Positions 56,303-64,000 of a stretch of 64,000 bases of DNA are shown one piece after another; position 1 is the first letter of the stretch, and each line of letters opens with the position of its first letter. The position numbers and the translations under genes are program-made. A model generated the notes under the pieces. That model ran no database searches. It saw nothing but the letters and a program-made list of their open reading frames with translations, and was not told where the DNA came from. The stretch is from Thalassobaculum fulvum (GTDB lineage: Bacteria; Pseudomonadota; Alphaproteobacteria; Thalassobaculales; Thalassobaculaceae), in assembly GCF_014652915.1 (NCBI RefSeq), contig NZ_BMZS01000015.1, forward strand, positions 1 to 64,000. Reading direction: 5' to 3'.

Positions 56303-57424
56303 CTACTTCAGCACCTCTTCGAGCGCCGCCAGCAGGGCGTCGGTGTCGTCGGCGTTGCCGGTGGTGATCCGCACGTAGTCGTCGAACCCCGGGGCGTGCA
56401 GGCTCGAGATCATCACGCCGCGGGCCTCCAGCCCGGCACAGACCTCGGCTGGCGGCTTCGGGGTCCTCGCCGAGATGAAGTTGCCGACGCTCGGGAACGG
56501 CTCGCAGCCGAGCTTCACGATCCCGGCCATGATCCGCTCGCGCTCGATCCGGGTGCGCTCGAGGATCGAGCGGGTGTGCTCCTGGTCGGCCAGCGCCGCC
56601 AGGGCGCCGGCCTGGGCGACCCGGCTGACGTTGAACACGCTGCGGATCTTCTGCAGCGTCTCGGCCATGGCGTCCGAGCCGCACAGCGCGTAGCCGACCC
56701 GCAGGCCGGCCAGCCCGTAGGCCTTGGAGAAGGTGCGGAACGACACCCACGGCACCGCCACGTCGGCCGCGCTCAGCGCCGCCAGGTGGTCGCTGCCGCC
56801 GGCGTGCCGGCCGTACTCGTAGTAGGCCTCGTCGATCACCAGCACGGTGGTGTTGGGCAGGCCCCGGGCGAACCGCACCACCTCCTCGGTGGTCAGCATG
56901 CCGCCGGTCGGGTTGTTCGGGGTGCACAGGAACACCAGCCGGGTGCGGTCGGTGACCGCCTCCAGCATGCCGTCGATGTCGGGCGCGCCGTCCTGGCGGA
57001 CCTTCACCGCTACCAGCTTGGCGCCGTTGACCGCGGCGCACTTCGAGTAGCCGGGGAACGACGGCGTCGGCACCAGCACCTCGTCGCCCTCGTACAGCGC
57101 CAGCCGGCCGATCTGCACGATCAGCTCGTCCGAGCCGTGCGCCATCACGATCCGGCCCTGCGGCACGCCGGTGTGCGCCGACAGCGCCGCCGTCAGGTCG
57201 CGCCACTTCGGATCCGGGTAGTAGTTCACCTTGGCCGCCGCCTCCTGCATCGCGGCGATCGCCTTCGGCGACGGCGGGAACGGCGACTCGTTCAGGTTCA
57301 TCCGGTGGATCTGCGCCGGGTCGATGCCGGAGGTGGAGTCGCGCTGGGTCGGTGGCCAGCCCGGGGCGGGCATCGAGCGGAACGGGCCTTTCGGGAAGGT
57401 CGGCGACGGGTTGGCGTCGGCCAT
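56303..57424 (-). CDS. hisC: Histidinol-phosphate aminotransferase (HisC-like)
   Basis: The 373-residue class I/II PLP aminotransferase has NLNESPFPPSPKAI, DEAYYEYG, and the PLP lysine in RTFSKAYGLAGLRVGYAL. It transaminates imidazole-acetol phosphate or, as a HisC paralogue, aromatic amino acids. No other his gene is near, so either role is possible. The start at 57424 follows GAGGAGACCC. Confidence 0.87.
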   Translation of the reverse strand: MADANPSPTFPKGPFRSMPAPGWPPTQRDSTSGIDPAQIHRMNLNESPFPPSPKAIAAMQEAAAKVNYYPDPKWRDLTAALSAHTGVPQGRIVMAHGSDELIVQIGRLALYEGDEVLVPTPSFPGYSKCAAVNGAKLVAVKVRQDGAPDIDGMLEAVTDRTRLVFLCTPNNPTGGMLTTEEVVRFARGLPNTTVLVIDEAYYEYGRHAGGSDHLAALSAADVAVPWVSFRTFSKAYGLAGLRVGYALCGSDAMAETLQKIRSVFNVSRVAQAGALAALADQEHTRSILERTRIERERIMAGIVKLGCEPFPSVGNFISARTPKPPAEVCAGLEARGVMISSLHAPGFDDYVRITTGNADDTDALLAALEEVLK

Positions 57425-57527
57425 GCGCGGGTCTCCTCTGCTACGGGCGGCGCCGAGATTAGTGGGGAACCGGGCGGATGGTAAGAGGCTGGTCGCCAGG
57501 GATTTCTTGGAACGGCTTCAAAGGTCG

Positions 57528-57547
57528 TTAAGGATGTTTTCAAACAT
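57528..57547 (+). promoter_or_regulatory. AT-rich upstream element of the chemoreceptor operon
   Basis: TTAA (57528-57531), seven bases, then TTCA (57539-57542) is one base from the alphaproteobacterial CtrA consensus TTAA-N7-TTAA. Overlapping it is the palindrome ATGTTT-TC-AAACAT (57534-57547). Either could regulate the operon starting at 57595. Support is by pattern alone. Confidence 0.35.
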
Positions 57548-57594
57548 TTCTGGCTTCGTTCGATGCAATCGTACTGCTGGGTCGGAGGAACGCC

Positions 57595-58215
57595 GTGATC
57601 TTGCGAAGATTTACGTTTGTTAACCTATTGGTTCTCGTCATCTCGTTACTGGCGGTGGCCGGCGGCGCCAGGGCGGAATCCCCGCCGAAATCGCTAATAG
57701 ACGACGCGTTTGTTCAATCGATCCGCGAGTGGTCGTCGACGCCGGTGGTCGGTCTCACCCTGGCTGCGCTGAACGCGCGACAGGCCGATCTGGATCAGGC
57801 CACCATCGACGACCTGGACAAGCAGTGGCGCGACGAGCGCAAGGCCGACGACCAGCCGCTGATCACCGCGGTGCTGTCGAGCCCGCTTTCCGGCTACCTG
57901 CTGCGCATCCAGGCGGGGTCGGCCGGGCTGTTCACCGAGATCTTCGTGATGACGGCGAAGGGCCTGAACGCCGGCCAGAGCAGCATCACCTCGGACTACT
58001 GGCAGGCCGACGAGGCCAAGTTCCAGAAGACCTTCGACGTCGGGCCCGACGCCGTGTTCGTCGACGAGCCGGAATACAACGAGGAGACCGCGACCTGGCG
58101 GGCCCAGGTCAACCTGACCCTGACGGATGCGTCCGGCGCCAAGATCGGCGCGGTCACCGCCGAAGTGAACCTGACCGAACTGGCGCGACGCGTCGCCGCC
58201 CGGAAGACCTCGTAA
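57595..58215 (+). CDS. Periplasmic PDC-like sensor protein paired with a chemoreceptor
   Basis: The 206 residues have a signal peptide (FTFVNLLVLVISLLAVAGGA, cleaved near ARA-ES). The mature domain holds LITAVLSSPLSGYLLRIQAG, EIFVMTAKGLNAGQSS and SDYWQADEAKFQKTFDVG: the strand and YWQADE pattern of PDC-type periplasmic sensors. A GTG start behind GGAGGAACGCC at 57595 is well supported. The next gene, 12 bp on, is a chemoreceptor, so this soluble sensor likely passes a ligand signal to it. Residues 57595-57650 are the most AT-rich coding in the window. Confidence 0.8.
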   Translation: MILRRFTFVNLLVLVISLLAVAGGARAESPPKSLIDDAFVQSIREWSSTPVVGLTLAALNARQADLDQATIDDLDKQWRDERKADDQPLITAVLSSPLSGYLLRIQAGSAGLFTEIFVMTAKGLNAGQSSITSDYWQADEAKFQKTFDVGPDAVFVDEPEYNEETATWRAQVNLTLTDASGAKIGAVTAEVNLTELARRVAARKTS

Positions 58216-58227
58216 GGAGGGGCTGAC

Positions 58228-59910
58228 ATGAGCTGGCTCAACAACCTCCCGATCCCACGCAAGCTGCTGACGGCGTTCGCCGCGATCGTCGTCGTCATCG
58301 TCGCCGGCGGGCTCGTCACCGCGGTCGAGATCCGGCAGCTGGAGAACGAAGCCCAGCGGACGATCTCGGTCGCCGAGACCAACCGGGTCCTCAACGACGT
58401 GAGCGTCGCCGTATCGGATCAGGTGCTGGCCGTGCGTGGCCTCCTGCTGTCGGGTGACCGTCGGAACATCACCCGATACCAGGAGGCGGGCACCCGTTTC
58501 GACCGGGCGGCGGCGGACGCCGAGGCGCGGCTGACGGGAACCGAAGGCGCCGCGAGCCTGGAGCGTCTCGTGGCCCATGTGCGGACCTGGCAACGGGACG
58601 TGGCCGAGCGGCAGATCGCCCTGATGCGCAAGCCCCTGACCGTGGACGAGGCCCGGGTGATCGAGGCCAACGGGGCAGGGACCGACTTCCTCGAATCGGC
58701 CGGGACCGAGATCCAGGCGCTGCTGCAACTCGGGTCGCGCTCGCTGCAGTCCAGCCGGGGCGCGATGGACCTGGCGTTCACCCTGACCCTGGTCGCCGCC
58801 GCCGTGTCGGCGCTGGTCGCCGTGGCGATCGCGGTCGGTTCCTGGCTGGCGCTCGGCCGCAGCATCGGGCTGCCGGTCGCCGGGCTGACCACGGTGATGG
58901 GCCGGCTGACCGAGGGGCACCTGGACGAGGCGGTTCCGGGGACCGAGCGCGGCGACGAGCTCGGCCGCATGGCCAAGGCGGTCGAGGTGTTCCGGGACGG
59001 CATCGCCGAGAACCGGCGCCTGACCGAGGAGCAGCAGCGCGCGGCGGCGGAGAAGCTCAAGCGGGCCGAGGAGGTCGCCGGCCTGATCGCCCGCTTCCAG
59101 TCCGACTCCGGCGAGATGCTGGCGAAGCTGACCGAGCAGGCCGCGCGCATGCGCGACACGGCGGGCCAGATGAGCGAGATCGCCGAGGAGACCGAGCGCC
59201 AGTCGACCTCGGTCGCCTCCGCCGCCACCGAGGCCGGGGCGAACGTCCAGAACGTCGCCGCCGCCACCGAGGAACTGACCGCCTCGATCCAGGACATCAG
59301 CCGGCAGACCCAGAAGGCGAGCCGGGATGCCGCCGAGGCGGCGGCCGCCACCAACCGCGCCAGCGGCGTGATGACCTCGCTGTCGGGCTCGGCGCTGAAG
59401 ATCGGCGAGGTCGTCAAGCTGATCACCGACATCGCCGAGCAGACCAACCTGCTGGCCCTGAACGCCACCATCGAGGCGGCGCGTGCCGGCGAGGCCGGCA
59501 AGGGCTTCGCGGTCGTGGCCTCGGAGGTCAAGGCGCTCGCCACCCAGACCGCCAAGGCGACCGAGGAGATCAGCACCCAGATCGCCTCGATCCAGGAGGA
59601 GACCGACCGCGCGGTCCGCGAGATCGCCGACGTCGGCCGCATGGTCCAGGGCGTCGAGGAGGTGTCGACCGCGATCGCCGCGGCCATGGAGCAGCAGACC
59701 GCGGCCACCCAGGACATCTCGAGCAACGTCAACCACGCCGCCCACGGCACCGACGTGGTGGTGACGAACATCCAGGGCGTCAACAGCGCAGCCGAGGAGT
59801 CCGGCCGCCAGGCTGGCGAGGTGCAGGCCGTCGCCAACGACATGGCCGGCGAGTCCGACCGCATGCGCACCACGGTGCAGTCGTTCCTGGAGCGTATCCA
59901 GGCGGCGTGA
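58228..59910 (+). CDS. Methyl-accepting chemotaxis protein with CHASE3-like sensor
   Basis: The 560 residues have a first membrane helix ([20 protein letters not shown]), a periplasmic helical domain with [22 protein letters not shown] (CHASE3-like), and a second helix near residue 185-212. A HAMP domain follows ([20 protein letters not shown]), then the signalling hairpin with tip [20 protein letters not shown]. It should signal to CheA/CheW. GGAGG precedes the ATG. It forms an operon with the periplasmic sensor. Confidence 0.93.
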   Translation: MSWLNNLPIPRKLLTAFAAIVVVIVAGGLVTAVEIRQLENEAQRTISVAETNRVLNDVSVAVSDQVLAVRGLLLSGDRRNITRYQEAGTRFDRAAADAEARLTGTEGAASLERLVAHVRTWQRDVAERQIALMRKPLTVDEARVIEANGAGTDFLESAGTEIQALLQLGSRSLQSSRGAMDLAFTLTLVAAAVSALVAVAIAVGSWLALGRSIGLPVAGLTTVMGRLTEGHLDEAVPGTERGDELGRMAKAVEVFRDGIAENRRLTEEQQRAAAEKLKRAEEVAGLIARFQSDSGEMLAKLTEQAARMRDTAGQMSEIAEETERQSTSVASAATEAGANVQNVAAATEELTASIQDISRQTQKASRDAAEAAAATNRASGVMTSLSGSALKIGEVVKLITDIAEQTNLLALNATIEAARAGEAGKGFAVVASEVKALATQTAKATEEISTQIASIQEETDRAVREIADVGRMVQGVEEVSTAIAAAMEQQTAATQDISSNVNHAAHGTDVVVTNIQGVNSAAEESGRQAGEVQAVANDMAGESDRMRTTVQSFLERIQAA

Positions 59911-60129
59911 CGGAATCCCGGATCCGAGGCCTTAACTACTTGTTCAGACTATCTTCCTAAAAAGGCCTTGGACGTGGATCGGTCCCTCGGCGAGCGCTTC
60001 GTCAGCGATTGCCGAGGTTTGGGGGGAGAGCCGGCGGGGGGGGGCTACTGGGGAGGCACCCGCCGTTTCGGTCCCGGCAGCCGGCCCCATCCTTCAACCA
60101 GGTGCGCTCCGCCGGTCGTCGGGGTATTG

Positions 60130-60147
60130 TCGTTGCCATGACAACGA
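60130..60147. promoter_or_regulatory. Dyad overlapping the MFS exporter start codon
   Basis: TCGTTG (60130-60135) and CAACGA (60142-60147) flank CCATGA, which contains the ATG at 60138. A regulator bound here would block translation or transcription start, but no regulator gene is adjacent. Just upstream are G-runs of six (60021-60026) and nine (60036-60044). Confidence 0.3.
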
Positions 60148-61661
60148 TCTCTGCCGGCACCACGGTCGACGCGGGGCCGTCCGCCTTCGGGCGGGCGATG
60201 ATCCTCGGTACCCTGACCATGGTCACGATGCTGTACGCGATGACCGTGACCATCGCGAACGTGTCGCTGCCGCAGATGCAGGGCTCGCTGTCGGCGACCA
60301 CCGACCAGATCGCCCTGGTGGTCACCTTCAACATCATCGCGACCGCGGTGGCGACCCCGATGACCGGCTGGCTGGCGGCCCGGTTCTCCCGGCGCGCGAT
60401 CCTGGTCTGGGGGGTGATCGGCTTCACCTGCGCCTCGCTGGCCTGCGGCCTCGCCACCTCGCTGGAAGGTCTGGTGCTGTTCCGGATCCTGCAGGGTGCG
60501 TTCGGCGCGCCGCTGGTGCCGCTCAGCCAGGCGATCGTCATGGACAGCTACCCGCGCGAGAAGCAGGCCTCGGCGATGGCAGTCTTCGGCATGGGCGTGG
60601 TGGTCGGGCCGGTACTGGCGCCGACCGTCGGCGGCTACCTGTCGGAACTGTACAACTGGCGCTGGGTGTTCTTCATGATCGTGCCGTGCGGGCTGGTCGC
60701 CCTCGCCGGCGTGATCGTCTACATCCAGGACCGCAGCCGGGCGGGGGCCTCGCATCTCGACTGGACCGGCTTCCTGACCCTGTCGGTGTTCATCGCCAGC
60801 TTCCAGTTCATGCTCGACCAGGGCGAGCGCATGGACTGGTTCGACTCCGGCACCATCCTGATGTGCGCGGCGCTGGCGAGCCTGGCGCTGTACGTGTTCA
60901 TCGCCCATTCCGTCACCGCCGACCGGCCGTTCCTGAACCCGAAGCTGCTGACCGACCGGAACTACACCCTCGGCCTGCTCATCGTGTTCGTGTTCGGGAT
61001 GCTGAACTTCACGCCGACGACGCTGCTGCCGCCGCTGATGCAGGGCGTGCGCGGCTATCCGGACTCGATCATCGGCCTGGTGCTGGGTGCGCGCGGCGTC
61101 GGCACCCTCGGCGGGTTCTTCCTGATGTTCTGGGCCAACAAGTTCGACCCGCGGTTCCTGCTGATCACCGGCTTCGCCTGCCAGGGCGTCGCCGGCTGGA
61201 CCATGGCGCATTTCAGCGTCGACATGACCACCTGGGGGGTGCTGTGGACCAGCTGCCTGCAGGGCTTCGGGGTCGGCGTGATCTGGGTGCCGCTGACCCT
61301 GGTGACCTTCGCCACGCTCGACAAGCGCCATACCGCCGAGGCGACGGCGATCTTCCACCTGGTGCGGAACTTCGGCAGCTCGATCTTCATCTCGCTGTCG
61401 ATCGCGCTCGCCCTGCACTCGGCCCGCGAGAGCTACGCCAACCTGACGGTCAACGCTTCGCCGCTGAACGAGGCGCTGTCGATGCAGGGCGGGCTGTTCC
61501 GGACCTGGTCGCTCGACAGCGTCGGGGCGCTGGCCGGGCTGTCGCGCGAGATGGGGCGGCAGGCGCTGATGATCGGCTACCTCAACGCCTTCATGCTGTT
61601 CGCCATCACCTCGTTCGCGGTCATCCCGCTGGTCCTGATGGTACGGGTGGTGCGCCGCTGA
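60138..61661 (+). CDS. MFS drug exporter, DHA2 (EmrB/QacA) type
   Basis: The 507-residue transporter has fourteen or so helices. Visible are the motif TIANVSLPQMQGSLSATTDQ after helix 1, GWLAARFSRRAIL (motif A-like), RILQGAFGAPLVPLSQAIVM, and motif C GMGVVVGPVLAPTVGGYLS. It exports hydrophobic drugs with proton exchange, usually through an EmrA-type adaptor; no adaptor is present here. The start codon lies within a dyad (60130-60147). Confidence 0.9.
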   Translation: MTTISAGTTVDAGPSAFGRAMILGTLTMVTMLYAMTVTIANVSLPQMQGSLSATTDQIALVVTFNIIATAVATPMTGWLAARFSRRAILVWGVIGFTCASLACGLATSLEGLVLFRILQGAFGAPLVPLSQAIVMDSYPREKQASAMAVFGMGVVVGPVLAPTVGGYLSELYNWRWVFFMIVPCGLVALAGVIVYIQDRSRAGASHLDWTGFLTLSVFIASFQFMLDQGERMDWFDSGTILMCAALASLALYVFIAHSVTADRPFLNPKLLTDRNYTLGLLIVFVFGMLNFTPTTLLPPLMQGVRGYPDSIIGLVLGARGVGTLGGFFLMFWANKFDPRFLLITGFACQGVAGWTMAHFSVDMTTWGVLWTSCLQGFGVGVIWVPLTLVTFATLDKRHTAEATAIFHLVRNFGSSIFISLSIALALHSARESYANLTVNASPLNEALSMQGGLFRTWSLDSVGALAGLSREMGRQALMIGYLNAFMLFAITSFAVIPLVLMVRVVRR

Positions 61662-61744
61662 ACGGTTCCTCGCGCGAACGTTGACCGACCCGTCCGGCGG
61701 GCGCACCGTTGTCCAAAGGCGACGGCAGAGCGCGGGAGGGAACC

Positions 61745-62635
61745 ATGGCGAATGGCGTGTCGGACGGTGCGGTCGGGGAACGGCCGCTGACCCCGGGGCT
61801 CGGGGTCGAACTGCTGGGCGTCGACCTGGCCGATCTCGGCGACGGGCAGGCCGCGGCGGTCCGCGACGCGTTCGAGCGCCATGGCGCGATCCTGGTGCGC
61901 GGCCAGAACCTCGGCCCCGACGACCTGGTGCGCTTCAGCCGGCGGTTCGGGGCGCTGGACGAGGCGCCGCTGATGGAGAACGGCCGGACCGCGGTGCCCG
62001 GCTATCCCGAGATCTACGTGGTCTCGAACGTGCTGGGCGCCGACGGCAAGCCGATCGGCAGCCTCGGTTCCGGCGAGGCGGTGTGGCACACCGACATGTC
62101 GTATCTGCCGGCACCGCCGCGGGCCTCGCTGCTATACGCGCTCGAGGTTCCGCCGGCCGGCGGCGACACCTGGCTGTGCAGCATGGCGGCGGCGCTCCAG
62201 GCCCTGCCGGCCGACCTGCGCGAGGCGCTCGACGGCCGCATGATCAAGCACGACGGGACCTACAACTCCGGCGGCTACCTGCGGGCCGGCGTGCGGGTCG
62301 ACGACAACCCGGCGACCTGCGAGGGCCAGCCGCATCCGGCGATCTGCCGGCACCCGGCCGGCGGGCCGGACGTGCTGTATCTCGGCCGGCGCCGCAACGC
62401 TTACGTGGTGGGGCTGCCGCTGGCGGAGTCGGAAGCGTTGCTCGACCGGGCGTGGGAGTACGCCTGCCTGCCCGGGAATACCTACGTCCACCGCTGGCGG
62501 GTCGGCGACGTGCTGATGTGGGACAACCGGGTCACCATGCACCGCCGGGACCCGTTCGACGCATCGGCCCGGCGGGTCATGCACCGCACCCAGATCAGGG
62601 GCGACGCCCCGCCGCTGCCGGCCGCCGCGGCATGA
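61745..62635 (+). CDS. TauD/TfdA family 2-oxoglutarate dioxygenase
   Basis: The 296 residues have the Fe(II) ligands in VWHTDMSY (H, D) and VTMHRRDPFD (H), and the 2-oxoglutarate Arg in RRVMHRTQIRG. It hydroxylates a small acid, classically taurine or a phenoxyacid; substrate open. The start at 61745 follows GGGAGGGAACC. It converges with the TRAP receptor, separated by a strong hairpin. Confidence 0.9.
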   Translation: MANGVSDGAVGERPLTPGLGVELLGVDLADLGDGQAAAVRDAFERHGAILVRGQNLGPDDLVRFSRRFGALDEAPLMENGRTAVPGYPEIYVVSNVLGADGKPIGSLGSGEAVWHTDMSYLPAPPRASLLYALEVPPAGGDTWLCSMAAALQALPADLREALDGRMIKHDGTYNSGGYLRAGVRVDDNPATCEGQPHPAICRHPAGGPDVLYLGRRRNAYVVGLPLAESEALLDRAWEYACLPGNTYVHRWRVGDVLMWDNRVTMHRRDPFDASARRVMHRTQIRGDAPPLPAAAA

Positions 62636-62640
62636 GGCCG

Positions 62641-62675
62641 ACCGGGCGCCGGGACCGCGGATCCCGGCACCCGGT
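62641..62675. terminator. Bidirectional terminator-like hairpin
   Basis: ACCGGG (62641-62646) pairs with CCCGGT (62670-62675) and GCCGGGA (62648-62654) with TCCCGGC (62662-62668), with one C/A mismatch and a seven-base loop. It lies exactly between two convergent stops (62635 and 62688). There is no T-run on either strand, which is common for GC-rich genomes. Confidence 0.6.
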
Positions 62676-62687
62676 GCGGCCCGCCGG

Positions 62688-63743
62688 CTACTTCAGGTAG
62701 CCCATTTCCTTCCACGGCGCATACTTGGTGCGGAACGCGGTGTAGGCGTCGTAGATCCGCTTGAATTCGGGGTTCGACGCCGCCTGTTCCTGCGCCACCT
62801 CGTCCCAGGCCTGCTGGAACTTGGCGACCGTCTCGTCGGGCCACTTGTGGATCGTCACGCCCTTCGACTGATGGAACGCGATCGCCTCACCCTGGCTCGC
62901 TTCGGCCTTGCCCATCGACCAGATGTTGGCCTCGCCGCAGGCCATCTCCACCGCCTTGCGCTGGCCGTCGGTGATGCCCTTCCACTTGTCGCCGTTGATG
63001 ATCACCTCGAGCAGCGACGCCTGCTGGTGCCAGCCCGGGAAGTAGTTGTGCTTGGCGATCTGGTAGAAGCCCAGGTTCCGGTCGAGCGAGGGGTACGAGA
63101 ACTCGGTGGCGTCGATCGAGCCGAGCTCGAGGGCCGGGTAGATGTCGCCGCCGGCCAGCAGCTGGGTGGAGACCCCGAACTTCTCCATGACCTTGGCGCC
63201 GAGGCCGTAGAACCGCATCTTCAGCCCGCGCAGTTCCTCGGTCGAGTTGATCTCCTTGCGGAACCAGCCCGAGGATTCCGCCACGACGATGCCGCAGACG
63301 TGCGGCACCACGTTGTACTTGCCGTACTCCTCGGCATACAGCTCGTAGCCGCCGCCGCCGACCATCCAGCCGAAGTACTCGTTCACGCTCGGCCCGAACG
63401 GCACCGAGGCGAAGAAGATCATGTGCGGCAGCTTACCGGCGTGGAACCCGGCCGACGAGTAGGAGGCGTCGACCGAACCGGTGGAGACCGCGTCGAACAC
63501 CTGGAGGGCGGGAACCAGCGCGCCCGGCTCGAAGAACTGGATCTTCAGGTCGCCGTCGGTCGCGGTCTCGATGTTCTTGAGCGTCCGCGTGATGTTGGCC
63601 CCGATGACGTCGAGGTTGGAACCGTAGGAACTGGCGAGCTTCCAGCGCTCGCGCTTGGCGTCGGCGCCGCTCGCGGCCGTCAGGACCAAGCCGCCGGCGA
63701 GCATCGCCAGTCCGGCCGCTCGCAGCAGGGGTTTCAGGCGCAT
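62688..63743 (-). CDS. TRAP transporter substrate-binding protein, DctP type
   Basis: The 351 residues have a signal peptide (LKPLLRAAGLAMLAGGLVLT, ending near GADA-KRER), then KLASSYGSNLDVIGANI, SVPFGPSVNEYFGWMVGGGG, GLKMRFYGLGAKVMEKFGV and FSYPSLDRNLGFYQIAKHNY. GLKMRFxGLGAKVMEKxG contains the conserved carboxylate-binding Arg of the family. The ligand is probably an organic acid. The membrane subunits DctQM are not in the window. The start at 63743 follows GGGAGGA. Confidence 0.92.
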   Translation of the reverse strand: MRLKPLLRAAGLAMLAGGLVLTAASGADAKRERWKLASSYGSNLDVIGANITRTLKNIETATDGDLKIQFFEPGALVPALQVFDAVSTGSVDASYSSAGFHAGKLPHMIFFASVPFGPSVNEYFGWMVGGGGYELYAEEYGKYNVVPHVCGIVVAESSGWFRKEINSTEELRGLKMRFYGLGAKVMEKFGVSTQLLAGGDIYPALELGSIDATEFSYPSLDRNLGFYQIAKHNYFPGWHQQASLLEVIINGDKWKGITDGQRKAVEMACGEANIWSMGKAEASQGEAIAFHQSKGVTIHKWPDETVAKFQQAWDEVAQEQAASNPEFKRIYDAYTAFRTKYAPWKEMGYLK

Positions 63744-63950
63744 TCCGTTTCCTCCCATATGGTGGGGCCGTGCATAGCGGTCCGTGCCCCGGTCTGGACC
63801 GGTGACGGGCGGCATCCGGCTTCTGTGTCCGCGCCCCGTCGCCGCTGATATGGTAGATGTCATAAGACTGTGAGGGCAACGGTCGTGCGCACGGTTCGAT
63901 AGCCGGCGCGCACGATTGACCGGGCCGTCCGGGTTCGCCAGCATCCGGGG

Positions 63951-64000
63951 ATGAGCATCGACCGTCCTTCGAAGATCCAGGCAACCATCGACCTCGACGC
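63951..64000 (+). CDS. 5' end of an unidentified gene, possibly aspartoacylase/DoeB-like
   Basis: Only 16 codons are present: MSIDRPSKIQATIDLD. IQATIDLDA resembles the first strand of the succinylglutamate desuccinylase/aspartoacylase (DoeB) group, which would fit a TRAP receptor beside it, but 16 residues cannot prove it. GGGG precedes the ATG. The 207 bp back to the TRAP start must hold both promoters. Confidence 0.35.
   Translation, partial: MSIDRPSKIQATIDLD

Overview
The window reads as chromosome of a high-GC, free-living alphaproteobacterium, most likely a Rhodospirillales-type organism. This rests on gene content: a metF/split-metH operon led by an ArsR-methyltransferase regulator, heterodimeric methylmalonyl-CoA mutase with MeaB, CydDC, SelO, an alphaproteobacterial IscU-like scaffold beside SufE, FliG and a chemoreceptor, and a TRAP solute receptor. 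Genes are tightly packed, with many ATGA/GTGA overlaps. I saw no rRNA, tRNA, CRISPR array, integrase or classical IS element.

Layout. 1-92: 5' end of fliG (minus). 352-6884: one-carbon/methionine operon (ArsR-methyltransferase regulator, metF, a degenerate homocysteine-methyltransferase paralogue, and MetH split into two proteins), behind a palindromic operator at 312-327. 7393-12105: an unrecognised membrane-anchored protein of 1570 residues. 12190-16190: a 2OG oxygenase, an acyl-CoA synthetase and a GT39-like glycosyltransferase. 16151-17796: an amidoligase/glutamine-amidotransferase pair (minus). 17910-21288: cydDC. 21299-27917 (minus): a 47-residue membrane protein, M24 peptidase, second GT39 enzyme, K+ channel, UspA, a DUF6629-like membrane protein and a diheme DUF3365 protein. 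28111-32980: hydroxyacid dehydrogenase, PAS_5 protein, SelO, lipoprotein, YfcE-like phosphodiesterase and MaoC-like protein. 33436-37173: flavoprotein, D-amidohydrolase and CobW GTPase. 37295-40997: hicAB, a small membrane protein, a DUF1989 protein, vapBC and a frameshifted second hicB. 41249-46636: mutA-mutB-meaB. 46637-47123: a 487-bp GIY-YIG nuclease cassette with 61-bp inverted ends. 47199-50448: D-threonine-aldolase-like enzyme, enolase-superfamily enzyme, SufE and IscU-like scaffold. 50605-57424: PepF, long-chain acyl-CoA ligase, Xre-RES toxin-antitoxin pair, AhpD-like protein and HisC. 57595-59910: periplasmic sensor plus chemoreceptor. 60138-64000: MFS exporter, TauD-type dioxygenase, TRAP receptor and the start of one more gene.

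The most unusual signal is a family of about 45-bp REP-like palindromic units, CGTCATYCCGG...TCCGGRACCCAC. Twelve units occur in the window, all as inverted pairs (six pairs), all intergenic and all between 33.2 and 56.3 kb. One pair (58 of 61 bases complementary) encloses a GIY-YIG nuclease gene and almost nothing else. The arrangement resembles REPIN/RAYT systems, with a GIY-YIG nuclease in place of a Y1 transposase, and is my best candidate for an undescribed element. The same stretch holds three complete toxin-antitoxin loci and one decayed antitoxin copy, as expected of an accessory region.

All calls are from reading the sequence. No database search or folding program was run, so family names come from remembered motifs.
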